Origin: Chitinophagaceae bacterium
GTDB taxonomy: Bacteria > Bacteroidota > Bacteroidia > Chitinophagales > Chitinophagaceae
Length of the DNA: 54,943 nucleotides
NCBI GenBank assembly: GCA_903642275.1
Contig: CAHJWK010000017.1
Location: 1 to 54,943 of the forward strand
Direction: 5' to 3'
Shown: positions 46,285 to 54,511 of the stretch, piece by piece
Layout: each line of letters opens with the position of its first letter
Position numbering within the stretch: the first letter of the stretch is position 1
The notes under the pieces: model-generated
What the model saw: the letters and a program-made list of their open reading frames with translations, nothing else
Database searches by the model: none
Told to the model about the DNA's origin: nothing
Made by a program: the position numbers and the translations under genes

Positions 46285-47889
46285 ATGAAGAAAGTTCTAC
46301 TCTTAGCGCTGTGCGCTTTAATCGGCATGTGCAGTTATCAACAAACAAATGCCGGTAACAAAAAAAGTTTTCAAAAAGTAAATTTAAACCAATTGGTTAC
46401 AGAGGGTGTGCCTTATGTCGGCAAGAGAATTTACATCACGAAGTCCTCTGGTAATAATACAATTGGCGTGGATGGGTTTAATGGCTTTCAGTATCATGCA
46501 GGAGATACGATTGTATTAACTGCAGCTCAGAATCCTTATAGCTGGGCTTTCTTTACAGGCTTAGATTCCGTTACAATTATTAATGAAGGCGGGCAGGTAG
46601 TTTTAAACTGGTTTGATAATGGTGCTATTACAGGCGGTTTTCAAATTGATGACTGCAAGCATCTGCATATTACAGGAACAGGCACGCCTGGAATAAAGTA
46701 CGGTTTTTTAATTACAACTCCTGCCAACAGGGGCGTTGGAGTGGATGTTCATGGGCGCTCTGCATGGGTAGAAATTGATCACTGCGAAATGTATAATAAA
46801 AACGCAGGATTATGGATAAAAGAAGAACAAGCTGATAATGGTTGCCAGGATAGCCTTTCTTTTCCAAACTGGGTTCTTCATGATTTTAAAATTCACGATT
46901 TATATATTCATAACACTTCTGCTGAAGGCATGTATTTAGGTTCAACTGCGCCTAATGGATTTGAAGGCTCTCAGCATCCATCAGTTTATTGCAGTAATGG
47001 AAGAGGTGATAGTTTGTTACCAATGCGTTTAGGTAATTTTCATATCTATAATAATATTTTTGATAGTATAAGCCGTGGCGCTATTCAAATAAGTGATGCT
47101 GACAGCGGAGAAAGCGAAATAAATAATAATCAAATTTCAAATATAGGTTATGAATATAATAATCAACAGGCGAATGGAATTGTTTTGGGAGGTTACACAC
47201 AGGCTTATGTGCATGATAATGTTATATGGAATACTTATGCAAGTGGTATTTTCTCACTTGGTGCAGGCCTGGTAAAAATTAAAAGAAATAAAGTTAATTA
47301 TACTGGTTTTTTAGACGGTCATACATCAAGCGGTTTCGCTAATATTGAAGTAGATACCCGGAATACTACTAATCCTTCGCCTGGCAAACCCAATCCTGAA
47401 TTCTTAACTTTCATTGTGAAGGATAACCAGTTGGGCAGCAATACAGATTGTCATATAAGAGTATATAACACTTACTTAACTTATAATACAGATAACTTAA
47501 TTTGTAACAATACAATAATTCATACTCCAAATGCTGCTACCTATGCGGTGGCATCAGGTATTGTTTATACTACATGCTCAAGTCAAACAAGTACAATTGC
47601 ATTTAATGAAAATACTGCCAATGCAAGCGCTTCAATTCTTAATTCATCTTATCTTTTCCCCAATCCTGCACGTGATTTTGTTAACATTAGGTTGAATAAC
47701 AAAACAACCGGGAAAATTGAATTAAATGTTTATAGTGCGACAGGTGGTTTGTTGCAATCCAAGACTGTAAATAAAAACAGTGATTTATTATTAGAAACGA
47801 TTAATGTAAAATCTTTGAGCGCGGGTTTATATACTTTGCAAATATTGAGTGATGAAACGAAAGCGTATTTGAAGTTTATCAAGCAATAA
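46285..47889 (+). CDS. Secreted parallel beta-helix protein with T9SS sorting domain
   Basis: A signal peptide (MKKVLLLALCALIGMCSYQQ, cleavage near TNA-GN) leads to a right-handed parallel beta-helix (about 45-430). NHIYNN- and NEINNN-type repeats, GEGMYLGST-like loops and FSLGAGLVKI are shared with the 44037 protein. The C-terminal part from about residue 452 (SSYLFPNPARDFVNIRL to AYLKFIKQ) is a type A T9SS sorting domain, so it is exported to the cell surface. Such beta-helices occur in polysaccharide lyases and epimerases, but I see no catalytic motif that would decide this. It is the last gene of the plus-strand group and is followed by a terminator. Confidence 0.83.
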   Translation: MKKVLLLALCALIGMCSYQQTNAGNKKSFQKVNLNQLVTEGVPYVGKRIYITKSSGNNTIGVDGFNGFQYHAGDTIVLTAAQNPYSWAFFTGLDSVTIINEGGQVVLNWFDNGAITGGFQIDDCKHLHITGTGTPGIKYGFLITTPANRGVGVDVHGRSAWVEIDHCEMYNKNAGLWIKEEQADNGCQDSLSFPNWVLHDFKIHDLYIHNTSAEGMYLGSTAPNGFEGSQHPSVYCSNGRGDSLLPMRLGNFHIYNNIFDSISRGAIQISDADSGESEINNNQISNIGYEYNNQQANGIVLGGYTQAYVHDNVIWNTYASGIFSLGAGLVKIKRNKVNYTGFLDGHTSSGFANIEVDTRNTTNPSPGKPNPEFLTFIVKDNQLGSNTDCHIRVYNTYLTYNTDNLICNNTIIHTPNAATYAVASGIVYTTCSSQTSTIAFNENTANASASILNSSYLFPNPARDFVNIRLNNKTTGKIELNVYSATGGLLQSKTVNKNSDLLLETINVKSLSAGLYTLQILSDETKAYLKFIKQ

Positions 47890-47915
47890 CAAGGAACCGA
47901 GATAATATTAAAAAG

Positions 47916-47940
47916 AAAGGGAGCTTATAATGCTCCTTTT
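47916..47940. terminator. Bidirectional intrinsic terminator
   Basis: AAAGGGAGC (47916-47924) pairs with GCTCC plus TTTT (47932-47940) around TTATAAT, followed by further T residues; the stem is GGAGC/GCTCC with A-T extensions. It lies between the convergent ends of the beta-helix gene (47889, plus) and the HAD gene (47958, minus), with A/T-runs on both sides, so it can serve both. Confidence 0.8.
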
Positions 47941-47957
47941 TTTCATTACAATTATAA

Positions 47958-48578
47958 TTAATAAGCTTTTTTACGGAATGGTTTATAAAATTTATGGGTT
48001 GATAAAGCAAGCATCGGTAAATCACCTTTTGTATCGCCATAAGCATAAATATCAGAGTAACTGTTAAGCTGGTAGTTGTTTGAAATGTGATTAACTTTTT
48101 CCTGTCCGTAACAATTACGACCAGAAATTTTACCTGTTAATTTATTATTTTTTATTTCAAGGCAGGTTGCAATACAATCTATATTATATTGATCACACCA
48201 AGGCTTTACCCAATTAACAGGAGATGCAGAAACCACAACAACTTTTGTCTTGTTTTCAATATGATCTCTTATTGCCCTTAATGCTTCTTTTCTTAATAAT
48301 GATGGTAATTTATTCTTTGTAAAATCTTCGCAAATTGTATTAAAGTTTGGTAGTAACATGCCTTTAAAAAAATAGCGCAGCATTATTTCTTTTGCCTTGT
48401 GATTTGATAACCACTTAAGTTTATAAGCAATAATTACAGGAGATAAAATAATTAATCCGGTGTAATAAGCAAATTTACCCTTAGCAAATTTTATAATCTC
48501 TGCAAGCGTATCTTTTGATGTAATTGTTCCATCAAAATCAAAAAAAGCAATTGAAGGTTTTGAATTAATGTTATTCAT
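47958..48578 (-). CDS. HAD-family phosphatase of the lipid-linked pentofuranose operon
   Basis: This is a HAD-IB-type hydrolase of 206 residues. Motif I is AFFDFDGTIT (Asp14 nucleophile, Asp16), then VVVVSASPVNWVK (motif II Ser) and the C-terminal YAYGDTKGDLPMLALS (motif IV acidic residues). Substrate by context: removal of the 5-phosphate from polyprenyl-phosphoryl-5-phosphoribose. In mycobacteria a PAP2-type protein (Rv3807c) does this; HAD proteins are found in this place in other bacteria. That assignment is inference from the operon: it follows the DprE2-like gene by 2 bases and is the last gene before a terminator. Confidence 0.75.
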   Translation of the reverse strand: MNNINSKPSIAFFDFDGTITSKDTLAEIIKFAKGKFAYYTGLIILSPVIIAYKLKWLSNHKAKEIMLRYFFKGMLLPNFNTICEDFTKNKLPSLLRKEALRAIRDHIENKTKVVVVSASPVNWVKPWCDQYNIDCIATCLEIKNNKLTGKISGRNCYGQEKVNHISNNYQLNSYSDIYAYGDTKGDLPMLALSTHKFYKPFRKKAY

Positions 48579-48580
48579 AT

Positions 48581-49312
48581 TTATAGCCTAAGCTTTTTAA
48601 AAAAGCCTTCAGGAATAGTTTTAATAGTAAGCATAATCCAGCGCCACATCCATTTTACATAAATCACATTTTTTTTATTTTTTATAGCTGAAGCAACGGC
48701 ATCAGCAACCACTTCCGGTGTTGCAGTTAGTAATGGTGGAAGTTTTAAGTCAGCTGTCATTTTTGTATAAACAAACCCAGGCAGCACTGTTATTACATTC
48801 ACACCATATTGATGCATGCTGTTTCTTAATCCGGATAAATAAGCAGTGAAACCTGCTTTTGCGCTGCCGTATATATAATTACTTTGCCTGCCTCTTTCGC
48901 CTGCAACAGAACTCACTCCCACTATGACGCCGCTCTTTTTTTCAGCATAGTAATTTGCAACAATATTTAAAATTGATACAGCACCAGTATAATTACTGTT
49001 AATAATCTTTGCTGATTCCTGCCACTCCTGTCCTGCAACTTTATTATCACTCATATAACCAAAAACGCAGATAGTTATATCTGGTTTAACCGGTAACGAT
49101 TCAAAGAAAGATAAATGCAAATTAAAATCTGTTGCATCAAACTCATGAACAGTACAGTCAATGTTATAGCGCACTTTTAAATCAGATTGCAACGGAGCAA
49201 GCCTTGCTGCATTTCTTGAAGCAAGCTGAATATTATTTCCCTGCGCTGCCATTTTTCTTGCAATGGCAACAGCCATATCAGAAGTGGCGCCTAACAATAA
49301 AACAGTTGACAT
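48581..49312 (-). CDS. dprE2: DprE2-like short-chain reductase (polyprenyl-P-2-ketoribose reductase)
   Basis: This is a Rossmann-fold short-chain dehydrogenase of 243 residues. It has the nucleotide-binding turn VLLLGATSDMAVAIARKMA, SRNAARL (cofactor ribose side), VGVSSVAG with the catalytic Ser, and YIYGSAKAG (Tyr and Lys of YxxxK), then VLPGFVYTKMT. The C-terminal basic/hydrophobic end (VKWMWRWIMLTIKTIPEGFF) is the same kind of membrane-touching tail that DprE2 proteins carry. In mycobacteria DprE2 reduces the 2-keto intermediate made by DprE1 to the arabino epimer using NADH. It follows the DprE1-like gene by 2 bases and precedes the HAD gene by 2 bases, which supports the role. Confidence 0.82.
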   Translation of the reverse strand: MSTVLLLGATSDMAVAIARKMAAQGNNIQLASRNAARLAPLQSDLKVRYNIDCTVHEFDATDFNLHLSFFESLPVKPDITICVFGYMSDNKVAGQEWQESAKIINSNYTGAVSILNIVANYYAEKKSGVIVGVSSVAGERGRQSNYIYGSAKAGFTAYLSGLRNSMHQYGVNVITVLPGFVYTKMTADLKLPPLLTATPEVVADAVASAIKNKKNVIYVKWMWRWIMLTIKTIPEGFFKKLRL

Positions 49313-49314
49313 AA

Positions 49315-50649
49315 TTAAAGCTGTGGTGTTAATAACCGGTCTGATTGAACAGAGCGGATTTTTCTTTTCGGATTGTATTGGTCCACAATTTTCTTAAAAT
49401 CATTAAGACGTGGGTAACCAGCCTGCAAAACTTCCGGTTTCATGCGGGCGTCTTTACTCATGTATAAACGTCCGCCATATTTTAAAACGATGTTATCCAG
49501 TTCATCCAAAAATTCAAACAAGCCATCCCTCACAGGAAAATCGAGCGCCAGTGTATATCCTTCTGTTGGAAATGAAATCATACTTTCCTGCTTTCCAAAA
49601 ACCTTTAGCACTGCAAGAAAAGAGCCGAGACCTGCATCACTTATACGATGCAAGATTTCAATCAGGCCTTGCTTCGATTCAAGTGGTAATACGAATTGAT
49701 ATTGAATAAAACCTTTTTTTCCATAACCACGATTCCAGTTAAGAATTGCATCTAACGGATAAAAAAAAGGTTCATAACTAACTACATTTTTTATTTCTCT
49801 TTTAAAATTTTTGCCATAATATAAAAAGTTGAAAAGCTTAACTGTAAAACTATTCAACACCCATGAAGGCAGGTTAATTGGAAACGGAATACTTTTTTTT
49901 GCAGGCAACTTTAGCGGATCAATTTTAAATTTTTCAGGCAATTCATCAACTTTTGCATGTTCACCTAAAATAAGAATGCTTCTTCCAAAGTGTTCACCTT
50001 TTTTTAAACAATCAATCCATGCAACCGAATATGTATAATGACTGTATTCATCAAACAAACGAATAACCTCATCAAGATTTTGCGCCTTAATTTGTTTTTG
50101 TTTGATGTATGAAGTTTCAATTTTCTTCAACCTGAATTTTATTCTTATTATTAAGCCGGTTAAACCCATTCCGCCGCAGGTTGCTTCAAACAAATCAGCA
50201 TGTTGTATTGATGAACAAATGATAGTACTGCCATCAGACAATATCAATTCCATCTCAACAATATGATTTGAAAATGATCCATCAACGTGATGATTTTTAC
50301 CATGAACATCACTGCCAACAGCGCCACCAACTGTTATAAATTTTGTGCCTGGAGTAACAGGAAGAAACCAGCCTTTTGGAACAATAAACTCCAAAATTTT
50401 ATCAAATGTAAGACCACTTTGACATTCCAATACACCATTCTTTGTATCGAATGAAAGCACCTTATCATATTTAAGTGTGCTGATTGTTTGTTCAGATAAA
50501 GATGCATCACCATAACAGCGGCCATTACCTCTTGGAATAAAATGATCGCTTTCTTTAACCAGTTTTTGTAACTGATCATCAAAACTAAAAAGTTGTTCAT
50601 CACTTTCCATTACCGGGTAATTACCCCAGTTCGCAATCTTTTTTTTCAC
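49315..50649 (-). CDS. dprE1: DprE1-like FAD-dependent polyprenyl-P-ribose 2-oxidase
   Basis: This is a vanillyl-alcohol-oxidase-type FAD enzyme of 444 residues. IPRGNGRCYGDAS (FAD binding), PVTPGTKFITVGGAVGSDVH followed by GKNHHVDGS (His at about 120) and the C-terminal GGRLYMSKDAR (Lys399, matching catalytic Lys418 of mycobacterial DprE1) are characteristic. From family knowledge, mycobacterial Cys387, the benzothiazinone target, lies 31 residues before Lys418. Here the residue at the same spacing is Ala368 in YTLALDFPVRDG. The enzyme would oxidise C2 of polyprenyl-phosphoryl-ribose. It is 10 bases after the UbiA gene and 2 bases before the DprE2 gene. Confidence 0.88.
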   Translation of the reverse strand: MKKKIANWGNYPVMESDEQLFSFDDQLQKLVKESDHFIPRGNGRCYGDASLSEQTISTLKYDKVLSFDTKNGVLECQSGLTFDKILEFIVPKGWFLPVTPGTKFITVGGAVGSDVHGKNHHVDGSFSNHIVEMELILSDGSTIICSSIQHADLFEATCGGMGLTGLIIRIKFRLKKIETSYIKQKQIKAQNLDEVIRLFDEYSHYTYSVAWIDCLKKGEHFGRSILILGEHAKVDELPEKFKIDPLKLPAKKSIPFPINLPSWVLNSFTVKLFNFLYYGKNFKREIKNVVSYEPFFYPLDAILNWNRGYGKKGFIQYQFVLPLESKQGLIEILHRISDAGLGSFLAVLKVFGKQESMISFPTEGYTLALDFPVRDGLFEFLDELDNIVLKYGGRLYMSKDARMKPEVLQAGYPRLNDFKKIVDQYNPKRKIRSVQSDRLLTPQL

Positions 50650-50659
50650 GCTAAACTGT

Positions 50660-51589
50660 TTACTTAAAAATAGAAATATCAGGAGTATAAATAATTACAT
50701 AAAAACTTAAAACCCAAAGTAACAATGTTATTTGCAGAAACCTGTCTTTATATAAAAGCTTTGTAGGTGAACCGGTGTTATTTTCAACAAATGTTATCTG
50801 TAGGTAACGAAGCAAACCAGCAATAACAAATAGCGCAGTATAATATAAACGATATGTTTTCCAGCGCTCCATCACCTCAGGCGAAATTGTATAAATTAAA
50901 TATGCTACAATTATGATAGCTGCAAGCAAAGACATAACAACATTCATAAATTCAAGATTATACCCTTTGATTGATTTACGCATATCCTGACCTGATTGTA
51001 ATTTAATAAGCAGGTCATCTCTTCTTTTTGCAGCAGCCATAAAAAATGCAAGCAGGAAAAACATGATCATTAACCATTGAGATACTGCGATAGATGTAAT
51101 AACACCACCTGCTTTTACACGCAATACAAACCCGACAGATAAAAGAATGATATCAAGTATTGAAATATTTTTTAAACCAAGTGAGTAACCAAGATTTATA
51201 AAGAAGTAAATAAATAAAACAAAGATGAATTTTGGCATCAATAATAATGATATGCCAACACCGGCAATAAAACAGAGTATACACATCACTATTCCAGCTT
51301 GTTTTGATATTACACCTGAGGCAAGTGGCCGTTTACATTTTTCAGGATGTATTTTGTCTGACTCGATGTCTTTATAATCATTTAAAATATAAATACAGCT
51401 TGCCATTAAGCTGAATGCTAAAAAACCAATGCCTGTATTTAATAATTTTTCAATGTTGAAAATTTCTCCGCCAAAAAATAATGGCAGGAACAAGAACAGG
51501 TTTTTAATCCAGTGATGCGGCCGCATTAATTTTATATACGGCAATGGTGACTGCACCCTACTTTTATGTAATTGGCCTGAAATAAGCAT
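50660..51589 (-). CDS. UbiA-family polyprenyl-phosphate phosphoribosyltransferase-like
   Basis: This is a polytopic UbiA prenyltransferase-fold protein of 309 residues with about nine helices. RPHHWIKNLFLFLPLFFGGE precedes the metal site NDYKDIESD (Asn70, Asp71, Asp74, Asp78), followed by HPEKCKRPLASG, typical of the mycobacterial DPPR synthase group (Rv3806c). The second region AAAKRRDDLLIKLQSG replaces the usual DxxxD and also fits this group. The reaction would be PRPP plus polyprenyl phosphate to polyprenyl-phosphoryl-5-phosphoribose at the inner membrane. Gene order UbiA, DprE1, DprE2, HAD with 10, 2 and 2 bases between them supports this over a menaquinone or heme role. Confidence 0.83.
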   Translation of the reverse strand: MLISGQLHKSRVQSPLPYIKLMRPHHWIKNLFLFLPLFFGGEIFNIEKLLNTGIGFLAFSLMASCIYILNDYKDIESDKIHPEKCKRPLASGVISKQAGIVMCILCFIAGVGISLLLMPKFIFVLFIYFFINLGYSLGLKNISILDIILLSVGFVLRVKAGGVITSIAVSQWLMIMFFLLAFFMAAAKRRDDLLIKLQSGQDMRKSIKGYNLEFMNVVMSLLAAIIIVAYLIYTISPEVMERWKTYRLYYTALFVIAGLLRYLQITFVENNTGSPTKLLYKDRFLQITLLLWVLSFYVIIYTPDISIFK

Positions 51590-51618
51590 TTGATTTAGTT
51601 TGATGAATGATATTGGAT

Positions 51619-52284
51619 TTATATAACATCGCTTTTATAAACGATATTAAAATATTCTTTTTTCGCGCCGGTTATTTTTTCCCAACTATCCGTTTCAGGA
51701 TTATACTGTTTAATAATTTTTGCAGGATTACCCGCAACAATTGTAAAAGGTGGAACATCTTTCGTAACCACGCTCCCACCCGCAACTACTGCATGTTTGC
51801 CAATAGTAACGCCGGAAGTAATTACAACGTTGGTTCCAATCCAGCAATCATCTTCAATGACTACTTCTGCAACATTGCATTTCTGGTCACGAATAGGTGT
51901 ATGTACATCTACATAGCCATGATTCAAACCTGATATACCAACATGTTGTGCTGTGATAACATTGTTGCCGATTGTTACAGGACCAGTTAAAACACTGCCA
52001 ATACCAATCATGCAATTGTTGCCGATTGTTACATCTCCCATGCCATTATTAATGCAGCTAAAACTTTCAATGATTGTTTTATAACCGATGGAAAATTTTC
52101 TGAAAGGCATTACATCAATTCTTGTGTATCGTCTGATTTTTGCGCCTTTACCTTTCTTATGCATGAATGGATTTAAAATATTTCTTACCCACCATCTTGG
52201 CCGTGCAGAACCTACAGGCATTAAAAGATTAAGTGTAAAATTTTTTAACCGCGGATTGCTTTGTATTTTTTCTTCTAATTTCAA
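51619..52284 (-). CDS. Hexapeptide-repeat O-acetyltransferase (WbbJ/WcaF-like)
   Basis: This is a left-handed beta-helix acyltransferase of 221 residues. Repeated [ILV]GxxxxI units such as VTIGNNCMIGIGSVLTGPVT, IEDDCWIGTNVVITSGVTIG and KHAVVAGGSVVTKDVPPFTI are followed by VAGNPAKIIKQYNPE. A likely catalytic His lies in AQHVGISGLNHGYV. These enzymes acetylate sugar hydroxyls with acetyl-CoA. The gene overlaps the preceding glycosyltransferase by 4 bases, and 29 bases separate it from the UbiA-like gene. The acceptor is unknown. Confidence 0.86.
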   Translation of the reverse strand: MKLEEKIQSNPRLKNFTLNLLMPVGSARPRWWVRNILNPFMHKKGKGAKIRRYTRIDVMPFRKFSIGYKTIIESFSCINNGMGDVTIGNNCMIGIGSVLTGPVTIGNNVITAQHVGISGLNHGYVDVHTPIRDQKCNVAEVVIEDDCWIGTNVVITSGVTIGKHAVVAGGSVVTKDVPPFTIVAGNPAKIIKQYNPETDSWEKITGAKKEYFNIVYKSDVI

Positions 52285-53519
52285 TTTGATAAAGTTTTAT
52301 TGATTGCAGCATAAATTCTTTCAACGGCTTTTTCCCAAGTATGGGATTCAGCCAATTGAATTCTCTCCTCTTTTAACGTATCACTATCAGTGACCAATGC
52401 TTCTGCAATTGCTTTTGGATAATCTGCTGGCTTTTCAGGCAGAAATACATTTCCACGAAACATTTCCATTGCATTAGTTCTTGTTGCAACAACAGGTTTA
52501 CCCATTGCCAGGTATTCATCAATCTTTAAAGGATAGTTTACGATAGTTATATCATTAATTGCCTGCGGATTAATACATACATCAATCGCCTGCATATAAG
52601 AAGGCAAAGCGCTTACTGGCTTTTTGCCTAAGAAATATATATTTGAAAAATCATTAAGCTGATCTTTCTCTTTAAATAAATCATAAGGACCAACTAAAGC
52701 AATGCTATAGTCAGGGAAAGCTTTTGCTATTGTCTTAATTATTTCAACATCTATGCGTAATGATGTAAGTACACCAACATAACCAATGATTGGACGGTGA
52801 AGATTTTTCATATCCTCCGGCACATCAAGCTTCTTTCTTCCATCGAATAGTTCAATGTTGCAACCCATGCCGAAATAATGCGAGTTAATACTATGCTTTA
52901 GTGAATAATCAGTAAGTGATGTTGAATTTGCAACAGTAAGATCAGATTTTGCAATAAGTTCTGCTTCAAGCTGCACACCATGTTTCTTCCAGTAATCAAC
53001 ACCTAACAAATTATCACGGTTACAATAGATGTAAAGTTTTGGTTTTAAAAATTCTTTTAAATAAAATGATCTGAATATATCATTATCATTAAAAATTATA
53101 AAGTCTTTAAACTTCAACCTCTCAATCGCCACTTTAATATCTGCAGCAAATTTTTTATTATTTCTTTTATTGATGATTGAAAAAATGCTTGTTGAAGGTA
53201 TCCAATTTATGGATTCTATTTTAGTGGTTGGATAATAGTTCCAGATGTTGTTTTCAACCTCAAAAAGTGTTTCACTTTTGTTGTTTATAATGTCAAGATG
53301 CTGTTTGATATTGATATCATCTTTACTATACAAAAGTGTTTTTCTGTCAAGCGGAGCATTCACATACAAAACTCTGTTATGCCTTGCAAATTCATGTGCA
53401 ATATTTTTACAGGTGCTGCCAATATCAGTGTACCATTGTTGAGAGCTGACAATAATAATATCAGCACCATTAATAACAGGTGATTTTTTAATTGGTTTTC
53501 CTGGAGCTTGTACTTGCAT
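52281..53519 (-). CDS. GT-B glycosyltransferase (GT4-like)
   Basis: This 412-residue protein has ADIIIVSSQQWYTDIGSTCK at the N-terminus and a donor side with RPIIGYVGVLTSLRIDVEII, SIALVGPYDLF, LGKKPVSALPSYMQAIDVCI and NYPLKIDEYLAMGKPVVATR, in which the second glutamate of the EX7E motif is recognisable. This group is often annotated as glycosyltransferase family 1 in exopolysaccharide loci. It is second in the 54356-47958 operon: 21 bases after the oxygenase gene and overlapping the acetyltransferase gene by 4 bases. Confidence 0.85.
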   Translation of the reverse strand: MQVQAPGKPIKKSPVINGADIIIVSSQQWYTDIGSTCKNIAHEFARHNRVLYVNAPLDRKTLLYSKDDINIKQHLDIINNKSETLFEVENNIWNYYPTTKIESINWIPSTSIFSIINKRNNKKFAADIKVAIERLKFKDFIIFNDNDIFRSFYLKEFLKPKLYIYCNRDNLLGVDYWKKHGVQLEAELIAKSDLTVANSTSLTDYSLKHSINSHYFGMGCNIELFDGRKKLDVPEDMKNLHRPIIGYVGVLTSLRIDVEIIKTIAKAFPDYSIALVGPYDLFKEKDQLNDFSNIYFLGKKPVSALPSYMQAIDVCINPQAINDITIVNYPLKIDEYLAMGKPVVATRTNAMEMFRGNVFLPEKPADYPKAIAEALVTDSDTLKEERIQLAESHTWEKAVERIYAAINKTLSN

Positions 53520-53540
53520 GATAATACTAAAACAGCGGCA

Positions 53541-54356
53541 TTAATTTTTTGCCTTATTTAAACCATGTAACAATATTGGTGGCGTAACCAACCTAACTGT
53601 TTCTTTTAAAGTGTTTAAAATTTTTGATTTTTTATCTTCTTTCCTGTATTTGAAAAGTGTGTTATGATCAGCTTCGCTTACTGATTGTTCTTCAACAGGC
53701 CTTCCATTTGTATAATAATATAAAGCGAGTGATTTTCTTGATCTGCCTTCAGGGCAATGTACAGTATTTGGATTGCCATGATAAGAAGTGCTTGTGGTTG
53801 AGAACATCGCCATACGGTTAAAAACGGGCAAAATAGATTTGCGGCAATCTTTCATATCAACATCCCACAACTCAAACTGTCCTCCATATTCTTCTTTCCA
53901 ATCTTCATTTAAATATATAAGTACATTAAGCCTTCTGTCTAATTTTGTTCTTGGATGTTTATTAAAATCAGCGTGAATTTTTAACATGCCGCCCGGTTGA
54001 ATCTGATGCATTCCGCCACCGTCATAATTAGGATCAGGAATAAGATTATCTATACCTGTTAGTTCTGTGAGAAATTCAAGAAATGGTTGAGAATTTAAGT
54101 AATGCATAAACTCTTTTGTTTTTTCACCAAAACGGTATTCACCTTTTGAGGCGAGCTTAACCTGGTTCGCATCATTGTATTTTAAATCAGGATTTTTAGA
54201 CATGTCGGGAAACTCTCCAAGCACATCTTTCAACATCTGTTCATTAAAAAAATTATCGAAGTAAATGCTTGGAAAAGGGTCGGCTGTTGCATAAGCCGTT
54301 TTATATTCGTTGCCAAAATTTTTTAGTTCTTCAGTGGATTTGTTTATAAAGTTCAT
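53541..54356 (-). CDS. 2-oxoglutarate/Fe(II)-dependent oxygenase (prolyl hydroxylase-like)
   Basis: This is a jelly-roll oxygenase of 271 residues. The iron triad is His128-x-Asp130 (KIHADFN) and His193 (SYHGNPN); Arg205 or Arg207 (EGRSRKSLALYYY) would bind 2-oxoglutarate. LNVLIYLNEDWKEEYGGQFE is typical of the Tpa1/prolyl 4-hydroxylase-like group. Proteins like this occur in polysaccharide loci, where the target may be a sugar or a protein side chain; the substrate is unknown here. It is the first gene of the operon carrying the pentofuranose genes and lies 155 bases from a divergent GT-C gene. Confidence 0.85.
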   Translation of the reverse strand: MNFINKSTEELKNFGNEYKTAYATADPFPSIYFDNFFNEQMLKDVLGEFPDMSKNPDLKYNDANQVKLASKGEYRFGEKTKEFMHYLNSQPFLEFLTELTGIDNLIPDPNYDGGGMHQIQPGGMLKIHADFNKHPRTKLDRRLNVLIYLNEDWKEEYGGQFELWDVDMKDCRKSILPVFNRMAMFSTTSTSYHGNPNTVHCPEGRSRKSLALYYYTNGRPVEEQSVSEADHNTLFKYRKEDKKSKILNTLKETVRLVTPPILLHGLNKAKN

Positions 54357-54511
54357 TGTAATTTATTTTAATTAAATGCGTTTTACGATACTAAATTAGC
54401 ACTGATTACACTTCTGAACAAACGAGTTTAGTAAACATTTAAATTAATCTGCTGTTCGTTGGGTTTTTTTGGTTAAACGAAAGGGATAATTGAAATAAAA
54501 AACTTTTACGG

